DNA from: Rhodobacterales bacterium
Lineage (GTDB): Bacteria > Pseudomonadota > Alphaproteobacteria > Rhodobacterales > Rhodobacteraceae
Assembly: GCA_026400355.1 (NCBI GenBank)
Contig: JAPLPE010000015.1
Location: forward strand, 62,001-126,000
Direction of reading: 5' to 3'
DNA: 64,000 bases
Shown here: positions 8,177-16,441 of the stretch, piece by piece
How positions within the stretch are numbered: position 1 is the stretch's first letter
Layout: every line of letters begins with the position of its first letter
The notes under the pieces: model-generated
What the model was told of the DNA's origin: nothing
Databases searched by the model: none
What the model saw: the letters and a program-made list of their open reading frames with translations, nothing else
Made by a program: the position numbers and the translations under genes

Positions 8177-8719
8177 ATGCGCATGGAAACAGGTGATGAA
8201 GCCTTGGCCCTTGCGGCCGCAAATGGGGACGGGCAGGCCTTTGGCCTTCTGCTCGAACGCCATTACGACCGCCTGTTTGGCCTGTGCTTCCGCCTCACCG
8301 GTACCCGCGCCGAGGCCGAGGATCTCACCCAGGATATCTGCGCGGCCCTGCCCGCCAAGCTGTCGGGCTACAAGGCCGAAGCGAAGGTCACCACATGGCT
8401 ATATCGCGTGGCAGTGAACGCCGCACATGACCGTCGCCGCCGCCGCGCCACCTATATGAAGGCGACCGAAGGCTGGGGCGACTGGGAACTGGCCCGTGTC
8501 GATGTGGCCGAAAGCAAACGCGACAGGCTCGACTGGCTGACGACCGCCATGCAGCGCCTGCCCGATGACCTGCGTGATACGCTGGCGCTGGTCCTTGACG
8601 ATCTCAACCACGCCCGGGTGGCCGACATTCTGGGCATTTCCGAAGGCACGGTCAGCTGGCGCATGTCCGAAGCGAAAAAGAAACTCCGCGCCATCAGAGC
8701 AGAGGAGGAGGCCCGATGA
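8177..8719 (+). CDS. RNA polymerase ECF-type sigma factor
   Basis: This 180-residue sigma-70 family protein has region 2 (ALLLERHYDRLFGLCFRLTG-like segment, residues about 20-85, including EAEDLTQDI and TTWLYRVAVNAAHDRRRR) and region 4 (RLPDDLRDTLALVL...VADILGISEGTVSWRMSEAKKKLR). The ATG at 8177 gives the normal ECF length; the longer frame from 8054 would run through a repeat and has no family match. It overlaps the next gene by four bases (ATGA), so the two are translationally coupled. That gene has no obvious zinc-binding anti-sigma domain, so the control of this sigma factor is not evident. Confidence 0.88.
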   Translation: MRMETGDEALALAAANGDGQAFGLLLERHYDRLFGLCFRLTGTRAEAEDLTQDICAALPAKLSGYKAEAKVTTWLYRVAVNAAHDRRRRRATYMKATEGWGDWELARVDVAESKRDRLDWLTTAMQRLPDDLRDTLALVLDDLNHARVADILGISEGTVSWRMSEAKKKLRAIRAEEEAR

Positions 8720-10812
8720 CCTCCCAAAGTGACGACGATTTCGACCTCGACGCGCTCAAATCCGCGTTCAAACAGGCCACGCCCGCCCCCGATCCGGCCC
8801 GCAGGCAGGAAAATCTGCGTCTGGCCCAAGAAAGCTTCGCCGCGCTCCAAGGATCGCGCGATCCGCAGCGTCTCAACTCCGAGCGTCCCAAAAAGGGCGC
8901 CTGGCAAGGAGTGAAAGAGATGCTGAATGCGATGACGTCCCGCGGTGCGCTTACCGTGACCACGGCCCTCGTGGCCTGTGGCGTGCTGTTCTTTACCCCG
9001 CAGGGCCGTGACCTTCTGCATGGCCCGACCGTGACCGAAGCCGATATGCCCGTCGTGAACGAAACCGATGAGCCTCTGGCCAACGACGCAACCCCGCCCA
9101 TCGTCCTCGCCGAACCGGTCCTGAATGAGGCCGAGGTGCAGGCCCTGCACGGCGAAGAGGCAGAGGCCGCAGGCATTACCCCCGGGACCACAGAGTCAAA
9201 TGCCGATGAAGTGGCCCGGACTCAGGCCATTATCGAAGCCCCCTTGCCCGTCCCGCCACCTGAACCCATGGCCGCCGGACAGACCGAGACCGACGGTCTG
9301 GCCGCCGACCTTGGCGCTGTCGCCGGAACTGTGGCACCGCCGGCCACAACGCGCGGCATGATGCTCGCCCCTGACGGCTTTGTCGACGCGATGCAGATGT
9401 CACCCGCCCCCGACACCGAGGCCTTTGCCAACGCCACCGACAGCCCGCTCAAGATCGCGGCCGAAGAGCCCGTTTCGACCTTCTCGATCGACGTCGACAC
9501 CGCCTCTTATGCCGTGGTCCGACAATCACTTAACGCGGGCCAGTTGCCGCCCCCCGATGCCGTCCGGATCGAGGAGATGGTCAACTACTTCCCCTACGCC
9601 TACCCCGCCCCCGAGGCGAGCGAGGCCCCCTTCCGCCCCACCGTCACCGTGTTCGAGACACCTTGGAACCCCGATACCGAGCTTGTCCACATCGGCATTC
9701 AAGGCACGATGCCCGCCGTGGACGATCGCCCGCCGCTGAACCTCGTCTTCCTCATCGACACCTCGGGTTCGATGGCGGACGCCAACAAGCTGCCGCTTCT
9801 CAAGCAGTCTTTCCGTCTGATGCTCGACCACCTCCGGCCAGAGGATCGCGTGGCCATCGTCGAATATGCAGGTTCCGCCGGTCTCGTGCTCAAGGCCACC
9901 CCGGCCTTGGACCGCACGACGATCCTTAACGCCATCCAGAATCTGGGCGCGGGCGGATCGACCAACGGACAGGGCGGGCTGGAACAGGCTTATGCCGTGG
10001 CCGAAAGCATGATGGAGACAGGCGAGGTCAGCCGTATCCTTCTGGCCACCGATGGCGACTTCAACGTCGGTGCAACGGGAACCGAGGCCTTGACTGACTA
10101 CATCGCGGCCAAGCGGGAAAGCGGGGTCTATCTCTCGGTTCTCGGCTTCGGTCGGGGCAATCTGGATGATGCCACGATGCAGGCGCTGGCACAGAACGGC
10201 AACGGGACGGCCGTCTATATCGACAACCTGAACGAGGCGCAGAAAGTGCTGGTCGATCAGCTGACCGGCGCGTTGTTCCCCATCGCAGGCGATGTGAAGG
10301 TGCAGGTCGAATTCAACCCCGCCGTTGTCGCCGAATACCGGCTCATCGGTTATGAAACCCGAGCGCTGAACCGCGAGGATTTCAACAACGACCGCATCGA
10401 CGCGGGCGAACTGGGCGCGGGTCATGCCGCCACCGCGATCTACGAAATCACGCCCGTGGGTTCCCCCACCCAATTGACCGATCCCCTCCGCTATGGCGAA
10501 GTGCAGGCCTCAGACGCGACCGCCCATTCCGACGAGATCGGCTTCCTCCGCCTCCGCTGGAAAGCCCCCGGCAGCGACACGAGCGAGCTGATGGAAACCC
10601 CCATCGTCCAGGGCGCCGCTGCCGGAACCGAGGCGCATTTCGCCGCTGCCATCGCAGGCTTTGGCCAGCTTCTGCGCGGCTCGCCCTACCTTGGCACCTG
10701 GGGCTGGGATGATGCCATCGCACTGGCCTCGGCCAACCGTGGCCCGGACGAGTTCGGCTACCGGAACGAGGCAGTGCAGCTCATGCGCCTCGCCCAAAGC
10801 CTCTCGCACTGA
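8716..10812 (+). CDS. von Willebrand factor A domain protein, YfbK-like, membrane-anchored
   Basis: This 698-residue protein has a cytoplasmic N-terminus of about 75 residues, a single membrane segment (LTVTTALVACGVLFF, about 76-92), an acidic proline-rich linker (about 100-230), the YfbK-type N-terminal domain (STFSIDVDTASYAVVRQSLN, EEMVNYFPY), a VWA domain with an intact MIDAS motif DTSGS at 348-352 and TDGDFNVG, and a C-terminal DUF3520-like domain. VWA domains bind partners through a metal ion. The N-terminal cytoplasmic segment sits where an anti-sigma domain would in an ECF pair, so it may hold the sigma factor encoded by the overlapping gene. That role is inference. Confidence 0.88.
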   Translation: MTSQSDDDFDLDALKSAFKQATPAPDPARRQENLRLAQESFAALQGSRDPQRLNSERPKKGAWQGVKEMLNAMTSRGALTVTTALVACGVLFFTPQGRDLLHGPTVTEADMPVVNETDEPLANDATPPIVLAEPVLNEAEVQALHGEEAEAAGITPGTTESNADEVARTQAIIEAPLPVPPPEPMAAGQTETDGLAADLGAVAGTVAPPATTRGMMLAPDGFVDAMQMSPAPDTEAFANATDSPLKIAAEEPVSTFSIDVDTASYAVVRQSLNAGQLPPPDAVRIEEMVNYFPYAYPAPEASEAPFRPTVTVFETPWNPDTELVHIGIQGTMPAVDDRPPLNLVFLIDTSGSMADANKLPLLKQSFRLMLDHLRPEDRVAIVEYAGSAGLVLKATPALDRTTILNAIQNLGAGGSTNGQGGLEQAYAVAESMMETGEVSRILLATDGDFNVGATGTEALTDYIAAKRESGVYLSVLGFGRGNLDDATMQALAQNGNGTAVYIDNLNEAQKVLVDQLTGALFPIAGDVKVQVEFNPAVVAEYRLIGYETRALNREDFNNDRIDAGELGAGHAATAIYEITPVGSPTQLTDPLRYGEVQASDATAHSDEIGFLRLRWKAPGSDTSELMETPIVQGAAAGTEAHFAAAIAGFGQLLRGSPYLGTWGWDDAIALASANRGPDEFGYRNEAVQLMRLAQSLSH

Positions 10813-10898
10813 CCTGTTTCCCGCAGCGCCCATCCTCTCCCGATGCCGCTGCGGATATGATCCGGGCCCCTGTCGATCAGCCTGTCCCCAAGGCAAGG

Positions 10899-10913
10899 CC
10901 CGGATTCTCCGGG
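10899..10913. terminator. hairpin between convergent genes
   Basis: CCCGGA (10899-10904) and TCCGGG (10908-10913) form a perfect six-base stem with loop TTC in the gap between the VWA gene and the convergent ATPase gene. There is no clear U-tract on either strand. Termination is plausible but unproven. Confidence 0.4.
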
Positions 10914-10942
10914 GGTGGCGCACGCCAACCCTCGTTCTTGTA

Positions 10943-10963
10943 TAGGGTCGGTGAAACCCACCG
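10943..10963. repeat. short dispersed palindrome (GTAGGGTGGGT family)
   Basis: TAGGGTCGGTGAAACCCACCG belongs to the same family as the element at 42-78, with one base changed in the left arm (GGTCGGT against ACCCACC). It lies 11 bases beyond the stop of the minus-strand ATPase gene, in a convergent gap. Confidence 0.55.
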
Positions 10964-10973
10964 CCTTGCGAGG

Positions 10974-11813
10974 CTAGATCCTGACCCCGCGCCGCCCTGC
11001 CAGATCCGTGAAATACTGCCAGGCCACCCGTCCCGACCGCGCCCCGCGCGTGGCCTGCCATTCAATTGCCTCGGCCCGCAGAGTGGCCACATCAATCTCC
11101 ACCCCATAGGCGTCGCAATAGCCGGCAATCATCGCCAGATACTCGTCTTGCGAACAGGGATGGAACCCCAGCCAAAGCCCGAACCGATCCGACAGGGACA
11201 CCTTCTCCTCCACCGCCTCGGACGGGGAAATCGCGCTCGACCGCTCGTTCTCGATCATGTCGCGCGGCATCAGATGCCGCCGGTTTGACGTAGCATAAAG
11301 CACCACGTTGTCCGGCCGCCCCTCGATCCCGCCATCCAGCACCGCCTTCAGCGACTTGTAATGCGCATCGTCATGGCTGAACGACAGATCGTCACAGAAC
11401 AGCACGAACCGCCCCGGCGCCCCCCGCAAAAGGTTCAGACACCGCCCGATGGACGGCAGATCCTCGCGCTGGATCTCGACTATCTTGAGATTCTCATGTT
11501 TTGCATTAACTGCGCCATGTACTGCCTTTATAAGGCTTGATTTTCCCATACCACGCGCGCCCCAAAGCAGCACGTTGTTCGCCGGCAATCCCCGCGCAAA
11601 CTGCTCTGTGTTGGCGATCAGCGTATCGCGCGCCCGGTCGATCCCGATCAGCAGACCCACATCGACCCGGTTCACCCGCTTGACCGGGACAAGCCTGTCT
11701 GGCTCGATATGCCAGACATAGGCCGGCACCGTGAAATCCGGCACCGGCGCCAGAGGCGGCGACATCCGCTCAAGCGCTGCCGCGATCCGGCTCAGCGCAG
11801 CCTCATTGCTCAC
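10974..11813 (-). CDS. DUF815-type P-loop ATPase
   Basis: This 279-residue AAA-like ATPase has Walker [10 protein letters not shown] (about 82-90) and a Walker B strand [10 protein letters not shown]. These are followed by the family's characteristic [31 protein letters not shown] (its central part) and the [12 protein letters not shown] arginine-finger region. The family's function is not established; it is often called a predicted ATPase. The start overlaps the tatC stop by four bases, making it the last gene of the tat operon. That placement suggests, without proof, a link to envelope or protein-export physiology. Confidence 0.88.
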   Translation of the reverse strand: MSNEAALSRIAAALERMSPPLAPVPDFTVPAYVWHIEPDRLVPVKRVNRVDVGLLIGIDRARDTLIANTEQFARGLPANNVLLWGARGMGKSSLIKAVHGAVNAKHENLKIVEIQREDLPSIGRCLNLLRGAPGRFVLFCDDLSFSHDDAHYKSLKAVLDGGIEGRPDNVVLYATSNRRHLMPRDMIENERSSAISPSEAVEEKVSLSDRFGLWLGFHPCSQDEYLAMIAGYCDAYGVEIDVATLRAEAIEWQATRGARSGRVAWQYFTDLAGRRGVRI

Positions 11814-12682
11814 GCCTTGCCGTCCTCATCCTCATCGCCATACAGCGACTCGTTCTCGCCCAGAGTGCCTTCGGCCCGCATCTGGGCATCCTTCTGCCGC
11901 TCGAACCGCGCGATCAGAAAGATCGAGATTTCATAGAGTGGATAGATCGCCGCAAACAGGATCAGCTGCGACATGACATCCGGCGGCGTCACGACAGCAG
12001 CAACCGTCAGAATACCCACCACTGCATACTTCCGCGTGGCCTTGAGCCCCCGGGACGTGATCAGTCCCGCCCGCCCCATAAGCGTCAGCAGCACCGGCAA
12101 CTGGAAACACAGCCCGAACGCCATGACAAATGTCATCGTCAACGAAAGATAGGCTTCCATCGAACCCTGGAACACCACCCCCGCCGGTGCCTGAGACAGC
12201 GTCCCGCCCTCCTCGACCGCCTGCGCGAACCCATCCTGAAACCCGAGGAAGAAGCTGAAGGCAAACGGCAGGATGATATAGTATGCAAAGGCCGCACCAA
12301 TGATGAACATCACCGGGCTTGCGACCAGGAACGGCAGGAACGCGTTCTTCTCGGATTTGTACAGCCCCGGCGCTACAAAGCGCCAAAGCTGGTAGGCGAT
12401 GATCGGAAAGGACATCGCAAACCCGCCCCACATCGCGATGCGGATGGCCACAAAGAACCCTTCCTGCATCTTGATGAGGACAAGCTGACATTCCTGCCCA
12501 CGATCGATCAGCGCATCGCACATCGGGGCCGACAGAAAGTTGAAGATCGGCAACCAGATCAGATAGCCCAGAATAAAGCAGACCATGAAGGCCGCGAGCG
12601 AATACAGGATCCGATTCCGCAGTTCCTTCAGATGCTCCATCAGCGGGGCCGAGGAGTCGTCGATCGTATCCGCTTTGCTCAT
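11810..12682 (-). CDS. tatC: Sec-independent protein translocase TatC
   Basis: TatC is the six-helix core of the twin-arginine translocase, which moves folded, often cofactor-containing proteins across the inner membrane; with TatB it recognises the RR signal peptide. The 290-residue protein has the conserved N-terminal [10 protein letters not shown] (substrate recognition), the first-periplasmic-loop Cys pair around 55-65, [18 protein letters not shown], and [10 protein letters not shown] before helix 5. The C-terminus is an acidic tail ([10 protein letters not shown]). The start overlaps tatB by four bases and the end overlaps the ATPase gene by four, so translation of all three is coupled. 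Confidence 0.96.
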   Translation of the reverse strand: MSKADTIDDSSAPLMEHLKELRNRILYSLAAFMVCFILGYLIWLPIFNFLSAPMCDALIDRGQECQLVLIKMQEGFFVAIRIAMWGGFAMSFPIIAYQLWRFVAPGLYKSEKNAFLPFLVASPVMFIIGAAFAYYIILPFAFSFFLGFQDGFAQAVEEGGTLSQAPAGVVFQGSMEAYLSLTMTFVMAFGLCFQLPVLLTLMGRAGLITSRGLKATRKYAVVGILTVAAVVTPPDVMSQLILFAAIYPLYEISIFLIARFERQKDAQMRAEGTLGENESLYGDEDEDGKA

Positions 12683-13290
12683 TCTGCGTCGCCTTTGGCT
12701 GTCGCCGCCATCGGCTCAACCGGCGCTACTGGCGCAGCAGAGGCCGGGGCCACTTCCTGCACCGCACTCCCGTCAAGCGCCTTCAGCTTCGCGTTCGTCT
12801 CGGCAATGATGCGCGCACGCTCTGCCTGCTTGTCCTTCATCGCCTGTGTCGCAGGCCCGGCTTTCGGGATCGCTGCCGAAGGTATCGGCGACGGGCCCTT
12901 GGGCACCGCCGGGGCAGCTTCCGCCAGTTCTTCTGCCGTGGCCTCCCCTGCGGCAACTGGCGGTTCCACCACGCGCGGCGTGGGCGCCTTGACCGCAGGC
13001 TTCGCGGGCTTCAGCGGGTCCCACTTCTCGAACTTGTCGGCGGCTTCCTTGACAGCAGTCAGGCCCATGCCCTTGGCCGAGGTCGCATTGCGAAGATCCT
13101 TGGCCACATCACCTACGCCCGAAGCCTTGGCCGCGTCATCCATGGCCTTCTGAAAATCGCGGGCCATAGCCCGCATCTTGCCCGTGAACCGCCCGATCTG
13201 ACGGAACATGTCCGGCAGATCCTGCGGCCCGATAACGATCAGCGCGACTACGCCGATCACCAGCAATTCCGTCCAGCCGATATCGAACAT
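12679..13290 (-). CDS. tatB: Sec-independent protein translocase TatB
   Basis: TatB pairs with TatC in the receptor complex of the Tat translocase. The first 20 residues form the single membrane helix ([20 protein letters not shown]), followed by the conserved [14 protein letters not shown] hinge and an amphipathic helix. The remaining ~130 residues are alanine- and proline-rich and poorly conserved ([16 protein letters not shown]), longer than in E. coli TatB (171 residues in total there) but usual for this group. It lies 35 bases downstream of tatA and overlaps tatC by four bases. Confidence 0.95.
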   Translation of the reverse strand: MFDIGWTELLVIGVVALIVIGPQDLPDMFRQIGRFTGKMRAMARDFQKAMDDAAKASGVGDVAKDLRNATSAKGMGLTAVKEAADKFEKWDPLKPAKPAVKAPTPRVVEPPVAAGEATAEELAEAAPAVPKGPSPIPSAAIPKAGPATQAMKDKQAERARIIAETNAKLKALDGSAVQEVAPASAAPVAPVEPMAATAKGDAE

Positions 13291-13325
13291 GGTATGTTCG
13301 TTCCTTTACGACGCGAAAGAAGGCG

Positions 13326-13541
13326 TCAGACCTTGTCCGTTTCCGCGGGCGTCACGTCGCGCGCCGCAGTCACCGTCGTCGTTGTATCCTTTTCCAGTTC
13401 TTCCGTGCCGTCCTTCACGCCCTTCTTGAACGCGGTGATGCCCTTGCCCACCTCGCCCATGAGAGAGCTGACCTTGCCCCGGCCGAACAGGACCAGAACG
13501 ACCACAGCGATCAGCAAAAGCTGCCAGGGTCCCATTTGCAT
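13326..13541 (-). CDS. tatA: Sec-independent protein translocase TatA
   Basis: TatA forms the oligomeric pore or membrane-thinning element of the Tat system. The protein is 71 residues from the ATG at 13541, which is preceded by AGGAGG at an eight-base distance; a longer frame to 13631 is not supported. It shows MGPWQLLLIAVVVLVLFG as the membrane helix, the conserved FGRGK hinge, and an amphipathic helix (LMGEVGKGITAFKKGVKD) before a short polar tail. It is the first gene of the minus-strand operon tatA-tatB-tatC-ATPase. Confidence 0.95.
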   Translation of the reverse strand: MQMGPWQLLLIAVVVLVLFGRGKVSSLMGEVGKGITAFKKGVKDGTEELEKDTTTTVTAARDVTPAETDKV

Positions 13542-13664
13542 GTTCACGTCCTCCTGCTTGCCCCAACTCCATGCGGGGAATGATACACCGCAGCGAAGAT
13601 GACCAAGCCGAGTGCAGTTGACCAGAGCCACATGCGTTTTTCAGGCCCGCTCACGCACGATTTT

Positions 13665-13695
13665 ATGACACTAACCTGTCAACTGACAGTATTAT
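13665..13695 (+). promoter_or_regulatory. candidate promoter of the monooxygenase/WYL operon
   Basis: ATGACA at 13665-13670 resembles a -35 box and TATTAT at 13690-13695 a -10 box, with a 19-base spacer, slightly long. The -10 lies inside the perfect inverted repeat at 13680-13703, as expected for a repressor-controlled promoter. Confidence 0.45.
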
Positions 13696-13703
13696 GTCAG
13701 TTG
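13680..13703. promoter_or_regulatory. perfect inverted-repeat operator
   Basis: CAACTGACA (13680-13688) and TGTCAGTTG (13695-13703) are exact inverted copies separated by six bases (GTATTA). The site is 50 bases upstream of a small gene that is followed by a WYL-family transcriptional regulator, and it overlaps a TATTAT box. It is most likely the binding site of that regulator, giving autoregulation. Confidence 0.7.
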
Positions 13704-13753
13704 TGGGTCGCTATGCCGGTGGCATGCATCCCGAATCAGGAAAGGATCAGATC

Positions 13754-14110
13754 ATGCGTTTCCCCACACCGTTCCGCGCCGCCGAAGGCACCTCCGGCAC
13801 CACCACCACCGCCCGCGTGGCCGAGGTTGTGACCTTCCGCCTCCGCCAAGGCATAACCACGGCGGAATTCCTTGTGGCCAACGCTACGACAGCTGCGATC
13901 CTCGCCGTGACACCCGGCCTCATCTCCCGCAACCTCAGTGCGGGACCGGACGGCCGCTGGACTGATCATGTCATCTGGACCGATCAGGCCAGCGCGCAGG
14001 CCGCCGCGCAGACGATCATCACCGATCCCCGTGTCGCGCCCTTCATGTCCGCCATCGACCCGGAAGGCATGGACATGCGCCACGAAACCCTCCACTGGCA
14101 ACAGGCCTGA
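13754..14110 (+). CDS. small alpha/beta-barrel (monooxygenase-like) protein
   Basis: This 118-residue protein looks like a dimeric alpha-beta barrel of the antibiotic-biosynthesis-monooxygenase type: a core strand VAEVVTFRLRQGITTAEFLVA, the helix-strand pair PGLISRNLSAGPDGRWTDHVIWTD (its parts), and a closing HETLHWQQA. The start at 13754 has AGGAAAGGA upstream; an earlier ATG at 13694 lies inside the operator. The WYL regulator follows after 12 bases, so the two form an operon. Substrate is unknown; such proteins often act on reactive small molecules or haem. Confidence 0.7.
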   Translation: MRFPTPFRAAEGTSGTTTTARVAEVVTFRLRQGITTAEFLVANATTAAILAVTPGLISRNLSAGPDGRWTDHVIWTDQASAQAAAQTIITDPRVAPFMSAIDPEGMDMRHETLHWQQA

Positions 14111-14122
14111 CAGACCGGATAG

Positions 14123-14818
14123 ATGCGCCGTACCGACCGCCTTTTCGACCTGCTTCTCATCCTGCGCGACGGGCGTCTGCACCGCGCCCAGGACATGGCT
14201 GACCGGCTCGAGGTTTCGCTGCGCACCATCTACCGCGACATGGACACACTCATTGCTTCGGGCGTGCCCATCGCGGGTGAACGGGGGCTGGGCTACATGG
14301 CGACCGCTGCAATCACCCTGCCCCCGCTGAACCTGTCCCTGACCGAACTTGAGGCGCTCCACCTCGGCATGTCCATCGTGGGCGAGGCGGCCGATGACGA
14401 ACTCAAGGCCGCCGCCCGTTCCCTCTCGGCCAAGATCGACGCCGTCCTCCCCGAGGATCGCCGTACACCGCCCACTGGCTGGGGCTTTGCCGTCTATCCT
14501 TTCGCCGATGCGGCCCGCGGGTTTCAGCACATGCCCGCCATCCGCGGTGCCATCCGCGCCCGCCAGAAACTCCGCGTCACCTACCGCAACGACAAGGGCG
14601 AGATGACCGACCGCGTCATCCGCCCGCTTCAGATCGAATACTGGGGCCGTGTCTGGACAGCGACCTGCTGGTGCGAATTGCGGGACGATTTCCGCGAATT
14701 CCGCGTGGACCGCATCGAAACCTTGCGCGTCCTGCCGCAACTGTTCATCGAAGAGCCAGGCAAGACGCTGGCCGACTATCTGGCTGCGCATAACGCGGGC
14801 GGGGCAACTGCACCATAA
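14123..14818 (+). CDS. WYL-domain (YafY-type) transcriptional regulator
   Basis: This 231-residue DNA-binding regulator has an N-terminal winged helix (RRTDRLFDLLLILRDGRLHR...RTIYRDMDTLIASGVPI, residues 2-51), the ERGLGY turn, and a C-terminal WYL-type ligand-binding region (RQKLRVTYRNDKGEMTDRVI, YWGRVWTATCWCELRDDFREFRVDRI). WYL regulators sense small molecules or nucleic acids. It is the second gene of the operon headed by the monooxygenase-like gene and probably acts at the perfect inverted repeat upstream of that gene. Confidence 0.88.
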   Translation: MRRTDRLFDLLLILRDGRLHRAQDMADRLEVSLRTIYRDMDTLIASGVPIAGERGLGYMATAAITLPPLNLSLTELEALHLGMSIVGEAADDELKAAARSLSAKIDAVLPEDRRTPPTGWGFAVYPFADAARGFQHMPAIRGAIRARQKLRVTYRNDKGEMTDRVIRPLQIEYWGRVWTATCWCELRDDFREFRVDRIETLRVLPQLFIEEPGKTLADYLAAHNAGGATAP

Positions 14819-14876
14819 CCGCATCACGTGCCGAAAATGCAGGGAAGGGTTCACCCCGCCACTCCTCACCACATTG

Positions 14877-15076
14877 AGCGGGATCAGAAGAGCCACCGCC
14901 CCGCTCGCTCTGACCGTTTCCAGCGGCCCTCGTTGCTCATGCCTCGCCAGAGGGCAGCGCCTGACTGGCGGGCACGAAGCGCCTGCCCCGGGCAGGCCCG
15001 GCGCTGCCCGGCACGCTAAGGCGTCCTCGGCGGAAAGCGTCTATGGCACAGTGTGACCAAAGCCATGGCCTTGGTC
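14877..15076. repeat. composite intergenic repeat, copy A
   Basis: This copy shares five blocks, in the same order, with 27464-27631: AGCGGGATCAG, CACCGCCCCGC, a hairpin built on CCTGCCC/GGGCAGG, ACGCnAAGGCGTCC (15013-15026), and GTGTGACCAA leading into an imperfect 22-base palindrome (15055-15076). Both copies lie between convergent genes. A bidirectional transcript-end or REPIN-like mobile role is inferred. Confidence 0.65.
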
Positions 15077-15167
15077 ACCCCCTTCCCGCACCAACAACAC
15101 ATCCTTAACCACGTCCTGCCATTTTGGCCCCAGCCCCCAACCTCAGGAATGACCGCGCCCCAGCCCC

Positions 15168-15194
15168 TTGCAGTACGAAATTATGCAATACAAT
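15168..15194 (+). promoter_or_regulatory. promoter-like AT-rich stretch facing the ABC ATPase gene end
   Basis: TTGCAG (15168-15173) and TACAAT (15189-15194) stand 15 bases apart in an AT-rich patch that is unusual here. A transcript from it would run antisense into the 3' end of the ABC ATPase gene. It may be chance. Confidence 0.25.
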
Positions 15195-15257
15195 TCATTA
15201 ACTTAGCCCACAATCCCCAAGCGAAGTCGCGCGTCCGCGCGGATGAACGCCCCTTCT

Positions 15258-16352
15258 TCACGCTTGCGGAAACACAAAGCACCTGTCCCGCCGGATCATC
15301 AGCCAAAGCGCCGTCCCTACCCTTGGCAGGAACACCGAAGGCACCGTCGCCCGCAGGATCGACCCGTCAAAATCCATCCGGAACTCGACAAGACTTTCGG
15401 ACCCCATGAACCGCGCCCGCTCAACCACGCCCCGTGCCGGAACACCGTCCTGCGGCGTGGGATTGGGGCCCCGGCCACCCCGGTCAAAGTCGATCTTCAC
15501 ATGATGCGGCCGGATCACAATGGCCACATCCGTCCCGTCAGGCACCCCCGGCGCAAGGAACTGCCCGAACGCCGTCTCGGTCAGCGCCCCCCGCACGGTC
15601 CCCCGGATCACGTTGATATCGCTGAAAAACCCCGCTGCCTTCATATCCGCCGGGCTGTTATAGACCGTGTATGGCGCACCTCGCTGCACCACCCGTCCGT
15701 CCCGCATCAGCGCAATCTCGTCGGCCATCCGCATCGCCTCGGTCGGCTCATGAGTGACCAGCAGCACCGCCGTCCCCTCGGCCTTGAGAACGCCCAAGGT
15801 CTCATCCCGGATCTCGTCCCGCAGCCGGTCGTCCAGCCCCGAAAACGGCTCGTCCATCAGCATGATCCGTGGCCGCGGTGCCAAAGCCCGCGCCAAGGCC
15901 ACCCGCTGTTGCTCGCCCCCCGACAATTGATGCGGATAGGCGTCGATATGGCGGCTCATCCCCACCTTGCGCAACAGATCCTCGACCCGCCCCCGCACTT
16001 CGCCCTTCGGCCCCTTCAGGCCAAAGGCCACATTCCGCGCCACATCCAGATGCGGAAACAGGGCAAAGTCCTGAAACATCAGACCGATCCCCCGCTCCTC
16101 GGGCGGCACGCGTGTCACCGTGTCGCAGATCAAACGCCCGTCCACGTGGATCGTGCCGGCGTCCTGAATGTCCACCCCTGCGATGATCCGCAGCGTCGTG
16201 GACTTGCCACAACCCGACGGCCCCAGCAGACAGGTCACTTGCCCCGGCATCACCACAAGCGAGACGTCATCCACAACCCGCCGCCCGCCAAAGCTGCGCA
16301 CGATGTTGCAAATCTCAAGCCGTGGAGGGCTTACCCTTGCCGTCGTCGTCAC
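15258..16352 (-). CDS. ABC transporter ATP-binding protein, Fe/polyamine type
   Basis: This 364-residue ATPase energises import through an inner-membrane permease. It has Walker A GPSGCGKST, Q-loop MFQDFALFPHLDV, signature LSGGEQQRVALARALA, Walker B RIMLMDEPFSGLD and the switch His in LLVTHEPTEAM, followed by a C-terminal TOBE-like domain (about 240-364). This layout fits the FbpC/PotA class (ferric iron, polyamine or sulfate uptake). The start is GTG at 16352 with AGGA upstream. No permease or binding-protein genes are adjacent, so its partners and substrate cannot be named. Confidence 0.9.
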   Translation of the reverse strand: MTTTARVSPPRLEICNIVRSFGGRRVVDDVSLVVMPGQVTCLLGPSGCGKSTTLRIIAGVDIQDAGTIHVDGRLICDTVTRVPPEERGIGLMFQDFALFPHLDVARNVAFGLKGPKGEVRGRVEDLLRKVGMSRHIDAYPHQLSGGEQQRVALARALAPRPRIMLMDEPFSGLDDRLRDEIRDETLGVLKAEGTAVLLVTHEPTEAMRMADEIALMRDGRVVQRGAPYTVYNSPADMKAAGFFSDINVIRGTVRGALTETAFGQFLAPGVPDGTDVAIVIRPHHVKIDFDRGGRGPNPTPQDGVPARGVVERARFMGSESLVEFRMDFDGSILRATVPSVFLPRVGTALWLMIRRDRCFVFPQA

Positions 16353-16441
16353 GCCCGGTCCTGTTCCTGCCGCCGCTTGCGTTTATCCGACTGGAAAAGT
16401 CGGGTTTCCTTCCTCTAACAAGACGACCCGGTAACGGCAAC

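Larger units (their letters stand above)
14819..15257. other. 439-base gap between convergent genes
   Basis: No convincing gene lies here. The gap separates the WYL regulator (plus) from the ABC ATPase (minus). It holds copy A of a composite intergenic repeat (14877-15076), then an AT-rich stretch near 15168-15200 with promoter-like boxes pointing rightward. Short open frames such as the one starting at 15053 have no ribosome binding site and no family match. Confidence 0.6.

Noticed and set aside
15053-15409. Plus-strand frame starting MTKAMALV, similar in its first residues to a frame at 27608
   Set aside because: The resemblance comes from the palindromic repeat at both sites, and the rest of the frames differ. 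One runs antisense into the ABC ATPase gene.
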